Assembly: GCA_039619475.1 (NCBI GenBank)
Contig: CM077115.1
Span: 511,954,815 to 512,018,814 of the forward strand
Length of the DNA stretch: 64,000 nt
Source: Icerya purchasi
Lineage: Eukaryota; Arthropoda; Insecta; Hemiptera; Monophlebidae
Direction: 5' to 3'
Positions 31,618-44,224 of this stretch are shown piece by piece. Below the pieces are notes generated by a model. It was not told the origin of the DNA. It made no database searches and worked only from the letters and a program-made list of their open reading frames with translations. Position 1 is the first letter of the stretch, and each line of letters starts with the position of its first letter. The position numbers were made by a program, and so were the translations under genes.

Positions 31618-31812
31618 TGTTGGTTGCCTCCTTTAACTAGGTTGGTTGATAGCACACCAGGACCCATTTGCAAGGATTTATTTGAGCGTTGGGAGCTTCT
31701 TGTTCCTTTTCTTAATTTTTACACAGCGTTCAGGTTGCTTGCCTCTTTTAATTAAGTTGGTTGACAGCATACCAAAAAATCCCAGATGCAATGATTGTTT
31801 TGAGTGATGGAT
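31618..31812. repeat. Diverged direct repeat, two units, period about 113 bp
   Basis: Both units contain GGTTGCYTCC-like text, TTAAYTARGTTGGTTGAYAG, CACACC/CATACC and a GCAAKGATT..TTGAG end (about 31620-31690 and 31735-31810). Confidence 0.5.
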
Positions 31813-32749
31813 ACTGATCTATTATACCTACGGGCATCACTACGTGTATTATTTTATCCCTCTACGACACCAGTCTCATTATAATTTACATGAGCGGATC
31901 TCCTGCTACCTTTCCTACAAATCTATCCTCAGTTGTGTTATTCTGCGTTTTTGTTAACTCTCATTTCCCCTTGTTTCTTTCTTCCTTTCCTATTGCTTCA
32001 GCCTCCTAAATTCCTTTATCCCTTCTTACTTTCTTCTCCTTACGCTTTTACTGTAACTTCTAACTTTGTTCCTCGTCACGTTTCGGCAACAAATACTTCA
32101 GTGGAATTACATTAGACACTTCAGTTAACCGACTCTAACTTAAATATCGAACATGTGAGGTCTGATTAATTTAGATAAACCGATGCACTGACGTACAACA
32201 AACATGACGGAAACTGGAAGATAAAGTCGAGAAGAATTATACCATTAGCACCGTGTATTATAAGCAAAGAGGATACAATTAATGGTGATAGCCGTAGACA
32301 GTGTTATCATTCATGACAAAATCCGTTACAGGATGAGCTGAAGTAACAGTCTCAAATCAAAAGTATGTCACCGTTGCATCCAACAATAGTGATGAAAAAG
32401 CAAAATAGCGCCTCTGATCAAAATAAGGCAACTGATTACAAAACATTCGTTAAATACCAAAAGTATCAATGAGAATATTTAATGTATGTTGAATCATTTA
32501 AAACGTCTCACAATGAGAATGTTGCAAAATGTTTTAATTCATGTATGAAAAACGTTCTAAGATCATGGCGTTCTTTATAGCGTAACAAAAGAATTTATAC
32601 ACGGCAAAAAATGGTTACAGGAGAGAGGGAAAGAACGCCGCGCCGCAAAAATTTGTACAAACTGATACAATGACAAGAGTACAAAAAAGAACAAAAACAT
32701 TTATTTGCGAAAAAAAGAAAAAAGCACCCGAGAAAACGAAAAATGAATA
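31813..32749. other. Spacer, nothing recognised
   Basis: C/T-rich at 31900-32060, then AT-rich; no gene that I can support. Confidence 0.45.
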
Positions 32750-33980
32750 CGACTGAGGGTAACGAAAGTATTTATACAGAATGAAATGTAATAACTTTTG
32801 AACAACAAAGACTAGAATATGAACTGAAAATATGACTTTCAGTACCTCGTATGCATGCCGTGAGCTTTGATGACGGCTTGAAGACGTCGGGGCATGGAGT
32901 TCACCAGCGACTGGGTGACGGAAGGCGAAATTTCATTCCAAGTAGCCTGCAATGTCCCTCCAAGATAATTTCGGTTGGAAATCCGTTGCTTGCGTACCTG
33001 GAGCTCCACATGATGCCACAAATGCTTAATTAGGCTGAGGTTTGGAGCTCGGGGAGGCATATGCAGACGACGTGGCGCATTGTATAATAACCATTCCCAA
33101 GATACGATGGCGGTATGCTTTGGGTCGTTATCCTGCTGGAAGATATGCTCCAGGTCCAATTTTGCAGCGCTAGAGGGCAAATTTTTGTGCAACACGTCCA
33201 CATACATGACAGCTGTCATTTTACCCTCAATGAGCTCCAAGTGTCCGACTCCACCAGCCGCCATGCAGCCCCAAATGAGAACGTCCCCACCTCCATGCTT
33301 CACTGTAGTATGCATATTGCGAGTTTCGAGCTCAGTGTTTGGCTTTCTCCACACAAACTGCTTCCCATCCGACCCGAAAATATTGTACTTAGACTTATCA
33401 GACCAAATCACTGAATGCAAAAACTCCAGCGGCTTTGTCAAATACTCTTTTTGGCAACTGCAGCCGTTTCTTTCTATTCTACTCAAAGATGTACGGTTTC
33501 TTACGCGGCGAGCGATCATAAATATTGGCGGAATGTAATATTCTACGAATATTCTGCCGGTGAACTTGTTTATGCGTTGTTGTCGTGACGTCTTCAGCAA
33601 GCGCAGCAGTGTCTACAAATGGGTTTTTTTGTGAACGATAGATGACGGCTCGACGTTCACGGTATGTCAACTTCCTTGGCCGGCCTTTCCGACGCTCATT
33701 CCCGATTATACGAGTGAACGACACCTGCAGTTTTTTAGCAGTTTCACGACACGACTGACCATTTTCTCGTAGCGCCATTGATCCTCAAGAAATATTTCCT
33801 TTTTTTTTTTTACTTGGCATCGTATTAATTTACGCGAATGCACTTAAGAAACGTTCATTTGATACTGAAGAGGTGCTTGAGTTGACACTGCTTTGCAGGT
33901 ATGAACAAGTCCCGCTTATCGTACGTTCGCAAGGGTTTTTCCAAATTAGTCGTTGCGTACAAATACTTTCGCTGCACTCG
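32750..33980 (-). mobile_element. Tc1-like transposon, inactive
   Basis: Ends CGACTGAGGGTAACGAAAG (32750 inward) and, on the complement from 33980, CGAGTGCAGCGAAAGTATTT; both continue into GAAAGTATTTRTAC. TA is present outside each end (32748-32749 and 33981-33982). Length 1231 bp is close to a complete Tc1-like element. The transposase gene is broken. Confidence 0.8.
32839..33778 (-). pseudogene. Tc1-like transposase, frameshifted, catalytic Glu lost
   Basis: Cut-and-paste transposase. N-terminal part in one frame from 33778 (MALRENGQSCRETAKKL, KGRPRKLTYRERRAV, helix-turn-helix region), then about 33500 a frameshift, and the catalytic part in a second frame down to the stop at 32839. Catalytic residues: first Asp in VIWSDKSKYNIF (near 33395), second Asp in FQQDNDPKHTA (near 33105). 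The third residue, normally Glu in the (N)PIEHLW motif, is Lys here (SLIKHLW near 33020; codon AAG for an expected GAG). The preceding PNLSL also departs from the usual PDLNP. The C-terminal NSMPRRLQAVIKAHG matches the family. Both the frameshift and the Glu-to-Lys change would abolish activity. Confidence 0.85.
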
Positions 33981-34029
33981 TATTACGTGTTTTCCCTGTT
34001 TTCCATGTCATGCCTTGTTATTTCATATA

Positions 34030-35215
34030 CTTTTTTTTTTTTTTTTTTAATTTTATTTTTAAATAAGAAAGTTGTGAGTCTCACAAGGCAATTTTGCCCG
34101 TTTTGTGAGTTCCCGTCACCCTCATTATCGTTTATTTGACATAAATTTACAATTTACTAATAACATTTCAATACATCTAAAATAATATTTCTTATCACTA
34201 GAGTAATTTAATTAATTTAGTACAGTAACTTCTTATGACTACACACTTAGCACCTATACATCACCAACCAGTCACACTCAAAATAACCATTCCCACTAAT
34301 GTAAAAGAAAGACGATCTTTTCTGCTACATTATTGAAAATCATCTACATGCCCCTGTTGTAGTTCCTGTGCTGAGCAAAGAGAAATTTAGAAACCTAATT
34401 TACGAAATAAAGACGAGTCACCGATATGGTAGTACAAATAGAAGAAACCTCGATAGTTTCTTAATCTGCACGCCAATCTGTCAGCCATTTTTTTACGTCT
34501 TCCTTCCACGCACCTAATCTTTTCTCCTTTAATATATTACTTGGAATTTCCCGTAGTAATTTAATTAGTACTGTCTGCTGTGTATTATCAATCCTTAAAT
34601 TGGTCCCCCTTGGTTGAATAAAGTATTTTTTATTTCGATCTCTCGTAACTCTAATTTTAGGTCTTGATGGTATTCTGATATTATTGGTTTTGAGCTCCAA
34701 TAATCTATAATAATAATAATACATTTTTGGCGACATCACATTGTTTACCTTCCACCATGATGATGTTGAATTATTATGCCCCCCATGAGGAAGCAGTAAT
34801 TTTAAACATCTTTTCTGCAATTTCGCTATCTTGTTAAGTTGTGATTTCTTCGCTTCTCCCCATATTTGAATACCATATAATATCCTAGACATTATCATTG
34901 CGTTAAAAAAGATTTTTAGTGTTTCATATGGAAGTGTACCTGTTTTATCTTATATAATGCTGGAATGGTCTGCCTGATTTTTACACTTAAATTTTGTATA
35001 TGTTTTTTCCAATTCATATTGCTATCTATAAAAACCCCCAAAATATTTAAAATCCTGCACCTTTTCTAATGGTTTACATGCGCAAACTGGACTGTTGTTC
35101 CTTAAATATAAATCATGGACACATTCGCTACTGTGGATGATAATTCGCGGTTCATACTCATGTAATACGTTCTGATACTTCTTTACGTACATTCTCTATT
35201 TTTTTCCCCTTCAGC
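34030..35215 (-). mobile_element. Family A LINE, 5'-truncated copy 2
   Basis: T run at 34028-34049 (poly-A tail on minus), the family 3' UTR with CTCACAA/TTGTGAG hairpin, then the ORF2 C-terminus: an open part at 34898-34461 (YGIQIWGEAKKSQLNKIAKL, FIQPRGTNLRIDNTQQTVL, ending GAWKEDVKKWLTDWRAD) and, upstream to about 35205, frame-shifted RT C-terminal text (VQDFKYFGGF near 35035). It matches the 8881-11391 copy (IDNTDEIVLIKLLERI, GTWKAIIKQWLVE). Between the Tc1-like element and a lone Tc1-like end. Confidence 0.75.
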
Positions 35216-35245
35216 CTCATACCCTATACCATTGTAGCCATTCTT

Positions 35246-35272
35246 TGCTGTGTACAAATACTTTCGTTACCC
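35246..35272 (-). repeat. Lone Tc1-like terminal repeat
   Basis: Complement reads TACGGTGGGTAACGAAAG continuing TATTTGTACA, a closer match to the left end of the 32750 element (GGGTAACGAAAGTATTTATACA) than that element's own right end. No partner element attached. Confidence 0.55.
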
Positions 35273-35466
35273 ACCGTATTGTATATTGAAATGAAACTTG
35301 GGAAAATACGGTTAAATGAAATTTAACAAAACAAATATGAGAGGCAATGAAATTTCCTTATGGGGGAACATATCTATCGACAAGATCACGAAAAGAAAAT
35401 TAAATATTTTTTATTACGAAGGAACGGTCGCTACGACTGATGTGTATCAACTGGTAACGGAGTATC

Positions 35467-35598
35467 TTTTTTTTTTTTTGGCGCGTCAACTATGGACATT
35501 ATTCCAGCATAAGTGAAATATTCGTGTCAATGTACGGCAGCGGGATATCAAGTCCTACCCGAACGAAACATCAACTAACTGCGCCGCGGTAGTGACTG
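35467..35598 (-). repeat. tRNA-derived SINE, copy 3
   Basis: Minus strand: A-box-like CGGCGCAGTTAGTTGAT (complement of about 35573-35589), CGTTCGGGTAGGACTTG, degraded B-box near 35541-35551, body ending GTTGACGCGCC and an A tail (T run 35467-35479). Same family as 6208 and 7874. Confidence 0.7.
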
Positions 35599-35972
35599 AC
35601 AATGGAGAATTAAATAAAAGAAAGGAGATCGCAATTAACAGAGTCGCTTCAACCCGAGAATAACGGCGATTTTTTCTCGCTACACTAGAAACATTCTACT
35701 ACCCCATCTCCGCGCGGCGTGTACAAACACGCCTATACAGCAATTGTCTCTCGTGCGTTCGCATTCGCTCCTACAACGTCATAAAACGCAACGGAATTAA
35801 GGCTGGCACAATGGGACAGCGAAGAGACCACACTTCAAAATTATTGTCGTCATATACATCTTGGTATATTAATAGTTCTACTGAACAAAAGAGTCAACGA
35901 GTTCGATGCAAACCACGCGAAATATCTCGCAAAACCTCGATTTGTAATTTTATCAGTTCTAAATTCGTCCCA

Positions 35973-35976
<4 letters not shown>

Positions 35977-36016
<40 letters not shown>

Positions 36017-36054
36017 GTGTGTATATATATATATCTATATATATGTATATATAT
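35977..36054. repeat. TA-rich microsatellite
   Basis: TA runs with TATATG/TGTGTA interruptions. Confidence 0.85.
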
Positions 36055-36055
36055 A

Positions 36056-36290
36056 CTCAGCCCTCCGCGCCTTGCATGGGGCTCTGCTTCTTAACCCTGC
36101 TTGAGGACACCCTGGACCCTCAGCTCTATCACTTCTAGACTTTGTACAGAACGAGGAAAATGGGCGTCATTCTTTTCGAATGTGCGTCAAAAAAAAAGTA
36201 AATTTTTATTTAATGTCACATTTTGGGACAAATTTTTGTGACAGAAAAAGTAGTGCGAGTCAGGCTAAAGTGACTTTATCATTAATACAT
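36056..36290 (+). repeat. GC-hairpin repeat family, diverged copy
   Basis: Aligns loosely with the other copies: CTCAGCCCTCCGCGCCTTG, GGGGCTCTGC, CTAGACTTTGTACAGAA, later GTCACATTTTGGGACA and GTCAGGCTAA before TA sequence. Confidence 0.45.
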
Positions 36291-37251
36291 ATATATCTGT
36301 GTATGTATGCATGTATGTATATGACAAAATTTCTTGCCTCTTGAAAATGTTAAAATAACTGGCGCTACCTGATAGAAAAAAAAAATAGGTAAGAAAATGT
36401 TCAACAGAAGGAAAACATAAATATATTATAACGAAATAATGTATGATATAAAGAACGTGACTAGAAAATCATTACTGTCTGCAAATACATCGTCTCTTTG
36501 TATCATTATTTTATTTGGCGGTTATTCCTCGCATTTAGTTTCTAACCCGGTAATTGAGACACAATTTTTTTTTATGTGACCGTGTAACTTTTTTGTGGCG
36601 AATAATGTTTGGTAATTGCGGTACAGTTGTGATGTTGACTAATGAAGTCACAATCGCCATTCTGTATTTCGTGAGATAGTATAACGGAATTAACCATCAA
36701 ATTTACTTATAAAAAGTAATTTGAATACAGGTTCGCACGACTATTGACCAAAATCATGCCGGCTAGTACCCAGTTAAATTGTTTATCAAGAACTTCGTGA
36801 TCTATTTTTGATAAATTTTTAAGTATTTGACTAGTGTAGAACCAAATAATTAGAGTAAAAAAAAATAAACAACTGTGGTTACAAAGAGGCTTAATATGGC
36901 GAAATAATTTTGAATTTCTAAATTTCTAAGGAGATGCCCGGCGGAACTATAAACAATTTTCAATAAGTGGGCCTTATTAAACCACACCACCATTTATATA
37001 CATACACTAATGACTACGTCATTGTTAGCCTGGTGTGCACTACATTTTTTGCCCTACGATTATGCCTCGTCACTGTATATAAGATAACAAATGTTGAATG
37101 TTGTGTTGTACAATTGCTAAGATTTTTTTAAAAATAAAGGATGACTTAGTTAACTGAAAAACGATTTTTCTAAAAGGAAAAAGATTGCTGGTCAAGGGAA
37201 CTTGTTTCTTGCGGGGCTCGAAGAGCTAAGTTTCACATATATTTATATATA
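36291..37251. other. AT-rich spacer
   Basis: Nothing recognised. Confidence 0.5.
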
Positions 37252-37463
37252 TAAAACGCGGCCTCTTTGACCTCACAAAGGGCTCTGCCACTTGACCCCT
37301 CCGGCTTACATTTCTATCTCTTTCTCTTCTATACTTTGTATAAAATAATCAAAATTTACAACCGAAATAAAATAACATAATCACAAAAATCTTATTCTAG
37401 CATTTAACTTTCGTTATATAATTTTTTCTAATGGGGGCCGGCCTAAGAATTACGTTGTAATTA
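37252..37463 (+). repeat. GC-hairpin repeat family, copy 3 (internally deleted)
   Basis: Starts ACGCGGCCTCTTTGACCTC, keeps TATACTTTGTATAAAATAATCA and the end GCCTAAGAATTACGTTGTAA, but lacks most of the GTTACATAAAATTGGGACAT units. Flanked by TA runs. Confidence 0.7.
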
Positions 37464-38332
37464 ATATATATATATATATACATATGGGGGGGGCGTTTCA
37501 CGTCAGATGTCCCAGCGCGGCGCTCGAGCGCCAAAAGGATTCAACTGATGATTACGCTACTAAGAATCATACATAAAAAATAACGATAACGTGTTTTCGA
37601 TGTATTTTTTCCTCAGCTTTCTCATATGAAATCATTCGCCTTTTTTTGAAAATATGCCTTTTTAACCTCAAAAAAACACAAAACCTCTTATATCTTTAAA
37701 AAGGCATTTTTAATATTTTCTTTTAAAAAAATCTCTAAATCAAAAGAGGGAGGCATTTTTTTACTTCGATATAGCAATTTTCATCAGTATGTTCTTTTTC
37801 TTTTACAAGATATTGAACGCCAAAATAAAGACGGACCGCCGCTATCGTGGTACAGCGTAACGCAAAATGTTCATCGGGGTTTTCCAATAATATCTGTTTG
37901 ACGTCGAGTTTGGATTGTGGTTAACTTGCGTTCATCTAGTTATAGATTGTTGTCGTTGTGATTGTGCTAAATAACAAGAGCGAAACATCGAAAAACTATT
38001 GGAGAATTGAAAAAAAAAAAAAACCTAAAATCGAATTAGACAACAACGGATTATCGAAAGGACTGAAAAAAAAACAAAAACCCGAAAAGAAATTTTGTTA
38101 AACGGAAAAGGGTGGCAATCAATTAATAGATACAATTTTAAAAGAAAAAGGAAACAGATAATTAAAACTGGAAATGAAATTAACAAAACGGGCAATTATT
38201 AAAACGAACGAAATTGCGCTACGACAACGACATAACGGACATATTTAATTTTATACAGCGACGGTTGAATATCGATCGGCACAGATAATCGGAATAGATA
38301 ACGAATTGTCACTGAACAATAAACGAAAATGA
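37464..38332. other. Spacer with a 14-bp palindrome
   Basis: GGCGCTCGAGCGCC is at 37519-37532. Otherwise AT-rich; no gene recognised. Confidence 0.5.
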
Positions 38333-38490
38333 TTTTATTTTATTTATTTATTTGGTGAATAATAACATAAATACATAGTAATTGAAACATAGCCATGAGT
38401 ATCTCAGTTGAATGAACACCTCATGGATTGGAAACAGTAAAAAGAAAATGAAAGAGACAAAAATTAACCAATATAAAAATTAAAATAAAA

Positions 38491-41482
38491 TTATACATTA
38501 AATGAAAAATCTTCAACATCCGAATATTTGGAAGCCATGATAAAATTCGCCGCGTGCAGGAATTTTGATAAATTATCGTTGTTTAATGGAAAACAATTTA
38601 CGTCTTTAAACAAGAATTTCCATTTGGCGCACTCATTAACGATATGGGTGACAGTGTCAGGAGCATCTCCACAGGAACACAAATCGGTGTCTGCTAGATG
38701 GAAACGGTGCAGATAACTTTGGAATCTACCATGTCCAGTAAGAAATTGCGTCACATACGTATTAATATTATTAATTTTGATTGGATTGGTTTTAACCTCG
38801 GGGACGAAACTAAATGTTAATCTTCCAGTTGAACTATTGTTCCAGCTATTTTGAATTTCAATAAATCTATTGTTTAGATCCAACTCCAAATTGAGATTAT
38901 TTAACCCTTTGAAATAAAAAATTTTATGCTGCAATACGGAATGCAGTGGCAATTGTCCCGCTATTGTTCGCAACGCATCACCGGAAGTAGTTCTATGCGC
39001 GCGGAGAATAAACAAAAGAAATTTCCTTTGGGATTTAACTAGTACTTCCTGAATGCTTTTACGCTTTAAAGCCTCTTCAAACATAAATACGCAGTACGTG
39101 AATAATGGAACAACCAGCATATTATAAATTATTAAACGGTGTTTAGTGCTCATCCCATACGTGCGTCCAGACACGGAGTGCAATTTATTTAGAACTGTTG
39201 TAGCTTTACTGGACAAATTTTTGAAATGTTGATTAAAACTGTAGCGACAGTCTAATGTAATACCAAGATATTTCAGTGATTCGACGATATTAATTTTAAA
39301 GTTCGATATAGAGAGATGTAGCGAATTGTAGTAGTCTCTTTTTCGTTTCCTGTGCATGATTAATAAATTAGTCTTGTTTTCGTCCAACTGTAGAAGATGT
39401 TTTTCCATATAGATTAAAATATTGTTGATTGTAATCTTGAAGTATTTACAAATGGAGGGACGATGGTTAGAAGTGACCGCGAATGCTAGATCATCTGCAT
39501 AGAAATATCTGGTTACTGTCGACGGGAACTCCATCAACGATAAGTCTGAAATATACAAATTCCAAAAAATCGGGCCCAAAATCGATCCTTGCGGGCATCC
39601 GCGAGTAACATTTCGAAAATATGTTTGATGTTCGTAAATAAATTTAATAGTTCTGGAATCTAAGTATTGTCTTAAAATTGAGATTATTCTATAATCGAGC
39701 CTGAGTGCTCTAATTTTGTGGAATAAGACTGGCCACGAACAGTTATCAAAGGCGCCTTTAATATCTAACGTCAGCAGGCCGATCGCAGTCTTTTTACTTA
39801 ACGCACGCTCAATCTGCTTAGATAATTCGCCAAAAAGCGTTGCCGTGGAACGGGACTTAGTAAATCCAAATTGCCGATCATCGTGAGGTAAAACCGGCAG
39901 TATACGATTCAACAAAACATATTCAAACACCTTGGCTAAAGCGCTTAACAAGACAATCGGTCTGTACGAAGATGGAAGACTGGGACTACGTCCGGGTTTT
40001 AGCACAAAAACTGTCCTTCCTGCTCGCCAGGCTTCCGGGAAGACTCCGAACCTCAACAGAGCGATGAATAAGCTCTGAAGTAAATTAGGATAGTGGAAAT
40101 TCAAGATCTTCAAACATTTATTCGTCAGCTGGTCTAAGCCAGGAGCTTTATTTTTAGTCCGGCGAAGAATATCCTTAATTTCCGCTTTGGAAATAAATAG
40201 TTCGCTGTTAAAACTAAAGCCGCTAAGGTTAAATCTCTGGAATTCTTGCAACTTGTATGAGAAGGTTTCGTCCCCATTTGTGTTTGAGTTTACTTGATAA
40301 AAATGATCAAGAAGGGCCTTTATCTTTGAATCCTTATCGAAAATTTTTTGATTATTCTGGTCTAAAAAATACGAAGGAATCTGTAACTGGCGTTTATTTT
40401 TGAAAATAGTCTTGTAAGGAAGGCCCCATAGTTTCGAATCGGAACAAAATTTTTTCCAATTTTTGGTTTTCGCGTTCCGCATTTCTTTATTAAAAATTTT
40501 TCGTACCAAATTCATAACCAGGCGCGCATTGTGATCATTAGCTCCCCGCTTGTGTGAGCGTTGAACCCGTTTTGCGCAATTTCCTTAGAATTATTCGTAA
40601 AATCTCTAAATTAATATTCCACCACGAATTCCTATTTAATTGAATCGTTTCAGTGCTGCTACTAATAGTATCATGAAGTGTGTTACGGAAATTTTCTAAC
40701 ATTATTTTCAGTTGGTGGGAATCATTAGCAGTTTTAAAATCGTAGTTTAAGTGCGAATGTTCTACAACGATTTTATTAAATTTCTTATAATTTATAATGC
40801 GATGCGTTAGGCTATTAATAATATTCATTTTTACTGATAATTTAAACTGAATCGGACTGTGGTCTGAATAAATTGCTTTATTATCTACCTTCCAGTCACT
40901 GATTACGTTAGGTCGACCGTGGATCAAAGTCAAGTCAATAACGCTGAAACCATTGGCGTTAGAAAAAGTAATTTCATCTCGTTCATTGGCGACAAAAAGA
41001 TTATTACTAAGATTAAATTGTTCAAAAATGTTAGATCTTCTCGAGTGAAAAGCCCGACTGTCCCAGATCTTATTTCGGACATTAAAGTCACCGCATAAGA
41101 TAATCGATTTCTTCTGGTGGAAAGTAATAAATTGCGATAACAAATCTAAGAAGTTAGTTAGATCTTGTGAAGGCGGAAAGTAACAGGAGATAATAAAAAT
41201 TTCTTCCAATTGAACTGCCACGATATATTCGCAACGTTCGAAGAATTCTACCTCTTTAAATGGTAATGCTGAGTTAACTAAAATTGACACGAACTGCTTT
41301 GTAATTTGAGTATAAGCATTGGTAATATCTGGGATTACCTTTTGAATAAGATACGGTTCTGAGATACACACAATATCTTTGTTATCCTTCAATAAATCGA
41401 AGTGTAGCAAATTATTACCAGCACGTGAATGATGTAGGTTTAATTGCATTACAGAGAGGAAATCGAAATTATTATTCTCCAT
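38491..41482 (-). pseudogene. ORF2 (endonuclease-RT) of the 38.3-kb LINE, one frameshift
   Basis: Replication enzyme. ATG at 41482 (MENNNFDFLSVMQLN) begins the endonuclease, with SEPYLIQ near 41360, LCGDFNVRNKIWDS near 41100-41060 and YSDHSPIQF near 40870. A one-base shift near 40550 moves the frame; the next ORF then runs from about 40545 to the stop at 38491 without interruption. RT motifs: KAPGLDQLTNKCLK near 40150, YRPIVLLSALAKVFEYVLL near 39965, FGFTKSRSTATLFGEL near 39870, LDIKGAFDNCSWPVLF near 39770, GCPQGSILGPIFWNLYISDL near 39600-39545, catalytic YADD at 39501-39490, KYLGITLDCRYSFNQH near 39265. C-terminal CSCGDAPDTVTHIVNEC near 38650 is a Cys/His segment as in R1-type proteins. About 1000 codons in total. 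Confidence 0.88.
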
Positions 41483-42576
41483 AACAAGTGTTGTTATCTA
41501 AAATTGAATGAATTCTTTTCGCAGTTTCGCATTTGTAAAGCTGGTAATACTTATGGTCCAGACTAAAGTTCGTTTTTCTTTCTACATTTGAAAAGTGACA
41601 GTTTGGACAATGTCCACGATCAATGATTTCCTTAATTTTTTCCTCTTTCTTCATTATCCAGTTTGCAATGCCGAGCTCTATGCCCGAAGCCTCCACATGA
41701 ATAACATTGGGTAATATCAATATGTTTGTAGACCCGACATAAGTGCCATTCTACAGGAACAAATCCATCTTTAATTAGATAATTGTATACATCCGGTGAT
41801 ACCTGAACAATCGCTTCCAAGTAAGTATTTTCTTTCCTTTGCTTCTTGATAATTTTGACGTAAGCGTTCCGATCGATTGAGAGGTTAGTATACTGATGAA
41901 TTGAAGTAAGAATTTCGTTTTTGACTTGGTCAGAATCATAAGAACGAAAGGAAAAAGGTAACCCTGTTATTTTAATGTAAGGCATTCTTTTTGCCGGTTC
42001 TGAAAAGGTAAATGTATCTTTATCAGCAAAATTATTCAAGCGGTTTATAATTGTTTCCTTGTCTTCGTTAATGGTTTTTATCATCAAACTATCCTTTTTA
42101 CGTGTGAAAATAGGCATGTCTTTAAGATCCTTAGGCTTGATAGCTTGTTTAAATACCTTTTCTACTAATTCAGAAGAGGTTTTACTACCCGGAGCGATAT
42201 TATTCAGTTTATCTAATTTCTTAGAATCATCGGAAATGGAGATTTTAATAGTTTTGTCCAGTTTCGATTTCTGAATTGAAGTAATATTTTTTTTGGTATC
42301 ATTTTTAGTTATTTGCGAATAACTCGGTTTATTTTTTGTTTCGAATCTTTTTAAAACGGGATAAATTGTTTCATGAATTACTTTAGTAATTTCATTCATG
42401 TCTATGCTCGAACTAACTGGGTTGACGTCTTCAGCTAACGCTGTGTTAATTTCTGACACAAGGTCCGTAATCGTTTTCTTAATTCCATCATATTTTGTGC
42501 CTTTAGCTCCAAGTTTAGGTCTTAAGTCTACCAAAAAAGGTAAAATAGTGGAACCTAATAACTGTCGGATAGCCAT
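41472..42576 (-). pseudogene. ORF1 (gag-like) of the 38.3-kb LINE, one frameshift
   Basis: Nucleic-acid-binding ORF1 protein. The ATG at 42576 (MAIRQLLGSTILPF) is the first in the element transcript and I take it as the start. The frame is open to 41632 and contains a Lys/Ser-rich middle, an RNA-recognition-like stretch (MPYIKITGLPFSFRSY near 41980-41935), and one CCHC knuckle, CYSCGGFGHRARHC, near 41700. Between about 41632 and 41720 the frame changes; the second frame reads a further Cys/His pair, CPNCHFSNVERKTNF, and ends NNTCYGE at 41472. The stop overlaps the ORF2 start by 11 bases, a different coupling from the ATGA of the 19.8-kb element. Length near 365 residues if the shift is repaired. 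Confidence 0.8.
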
Positions 42577-42813
42577 TGAAACCCGTATCCTAGCCAGTTA
42601 CGATAGAAGTCCGATAGTTTAACATTTCCTAACTGGTAACACCGTTAAGTACAACAGCTAAGAATTCGATCCTATTCGGAGGTGATTAGTGTAACGAAAA
42701 TCGAAGATAAATAAATAAGACAGACTAACCAGAGACAATTGTAATCGGATTCTTATCAGCGAGCGAGTAATAACGCGTGATGCACAACTAGACACTTTAT
42801 TCAACGAAAATGA

Positions 42814-44224
42814 ATAACATTTAAAATTAAACTAACCAAAATAAATAACTGAAATAATTAATGAAAGTAAGTAAAATAAGGTATCGATTCTAATTAACCT
42901 ATCTTACTGTTTACATTTAGTAATGTCGAAGATAGAGACACATTAATTCATAAAGCCTTTCAATGCTAAACTTGAAATTTTTAGTAATAAACCCTTAGAA
43001 TTTTTAAACGTAAGCAACCGGAATTGAAAGAAGAAAAAATAAATAAAATCTTTCATTCATATCGAGTATTCTCTCGTATGTCGCTGTTGTTGCATATTCT
43101 GTAACAAGCGGTTGCTAATGTCTTTGTCATCTTACTGTTAGATCTTTAGGCTCCCGACTGTCTCAAATCTTTTAGATTATTGCATTGTATATTTGTGGTC
43201 AGCATTTTCAATCAATCCGCACCATGCAAAATAAATAAATATTTCTCTACTACTAAATAAATTTGAATTTAATCAATGTTTTAAAGATAAAGTAATATAC
43301 AGGTCAGCTCATTTACTTAAAAAACGTTTCTAAGCAACTTAAAGACTAAAAATTAAACTATTTGAGGGTACATTACCCTCCTTCAAGCCTATAACAAAAT
43401 AAATTCTCAGAAAAAAAAACAAAGAACGGCAATTTTTCAATGATAAAATTAAACGAAGAAACGTGTTTCTTTTCATGTCCTGAAAATTATTTTCAACAAT
43501 ACGAAATCAAATTTTTCTGAAAAACTTATAGCAGATGGTGATTGCAGAAGTTAAAGAAAAATTTTCCAAAGTTTTACTTAATTTTTAGGCACAACGATAA
43601 AAGGACTACTAAAATGTTGCTAACAAAGTAATAACATTTTTGTTAATTCGATTTTTATTAAGTTTCCTTTATGAATATATAAGAATGCGCGTTTGAAGCT
43701 TAGCTTTATTACACTTGAAATAGAGAAATTAGCTATTCACTACACGCCCATCTATTCCATTAACTTAATACCACAAATCAGATTAAATTTATCTTAATAG
43801 TTTCACCATTTATTTCATATTTTGTTTTGTTTTTAATCATAGGCTACATACCATATTGCACACTATTTTTGTAATTGACATTTACTAAAATGCTTTAAAA
43901 TTAAAAATGTATTTATACTTTATAAACCGACAATCTTTTTTTTTTTTTTTTTTTTTTTTTTCGTACGTAAGATATACATAACGTAAAAAAAGTAGTAAAA
44001 TAAAATAAATCTGGATACTTAATTTTTTTTTATATATTGTGATAATGGCACAAAAAGGTAAGTATCAGTAAGTCTCATACCCTTGACAGAACATCAGGGA
44101 TTACGAAGTTAAGGTTCACAAAGTAGTAAGCTCAACAGCGCTGATGAGAGTAAGGAAGGTTAGTTACTTTCTCATGAATGCTTTTACTTTCCTAGATTTC
44201 TCTGGTATACAATTATTTCACATT
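42814..44224. other. AT-rich spacer with a 30-base T run
   Basis: T run at 43936-43962. No gene recognised. A CGAAGTTAAGG motif near 44108 recalls 5S rRNA but the match is not sustained. Confidence 0.5.

Larger units (their letters stand above)
38333..42802 (-). mobile_element. Near full-length LINE (4.47 kb), R1/Jockey-like
   Basis: Seen: 11-bp duplication AACGAAAATGA at 38322-38332 and 42803-42813; a TTTA-type A-rich tail at the 38333 end; ORF1 with a CCHC knuckle; ORF2 with endonuclease and RT; 5' UTR of about 226 bp (42577-42802). Known: such a complete 5' end with a duplication indicates a full-length insertion. Only two one-base frameshifts were found in 4.1 kb of coding sequence, so it is young. 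No RNase H domain seen; the C-terminal Cys/His segment favours an R1-type relative. Confidence 0.9.

Noticed and set aside
44060..44160. Possible 5S rRNA-derived SINE (CATACC and CGAAGTTAAGG)
   Set aside because: The two motifs are 9 bases closer than in 5S RNA and the remaining internal promoter is not matched; too weak to call.
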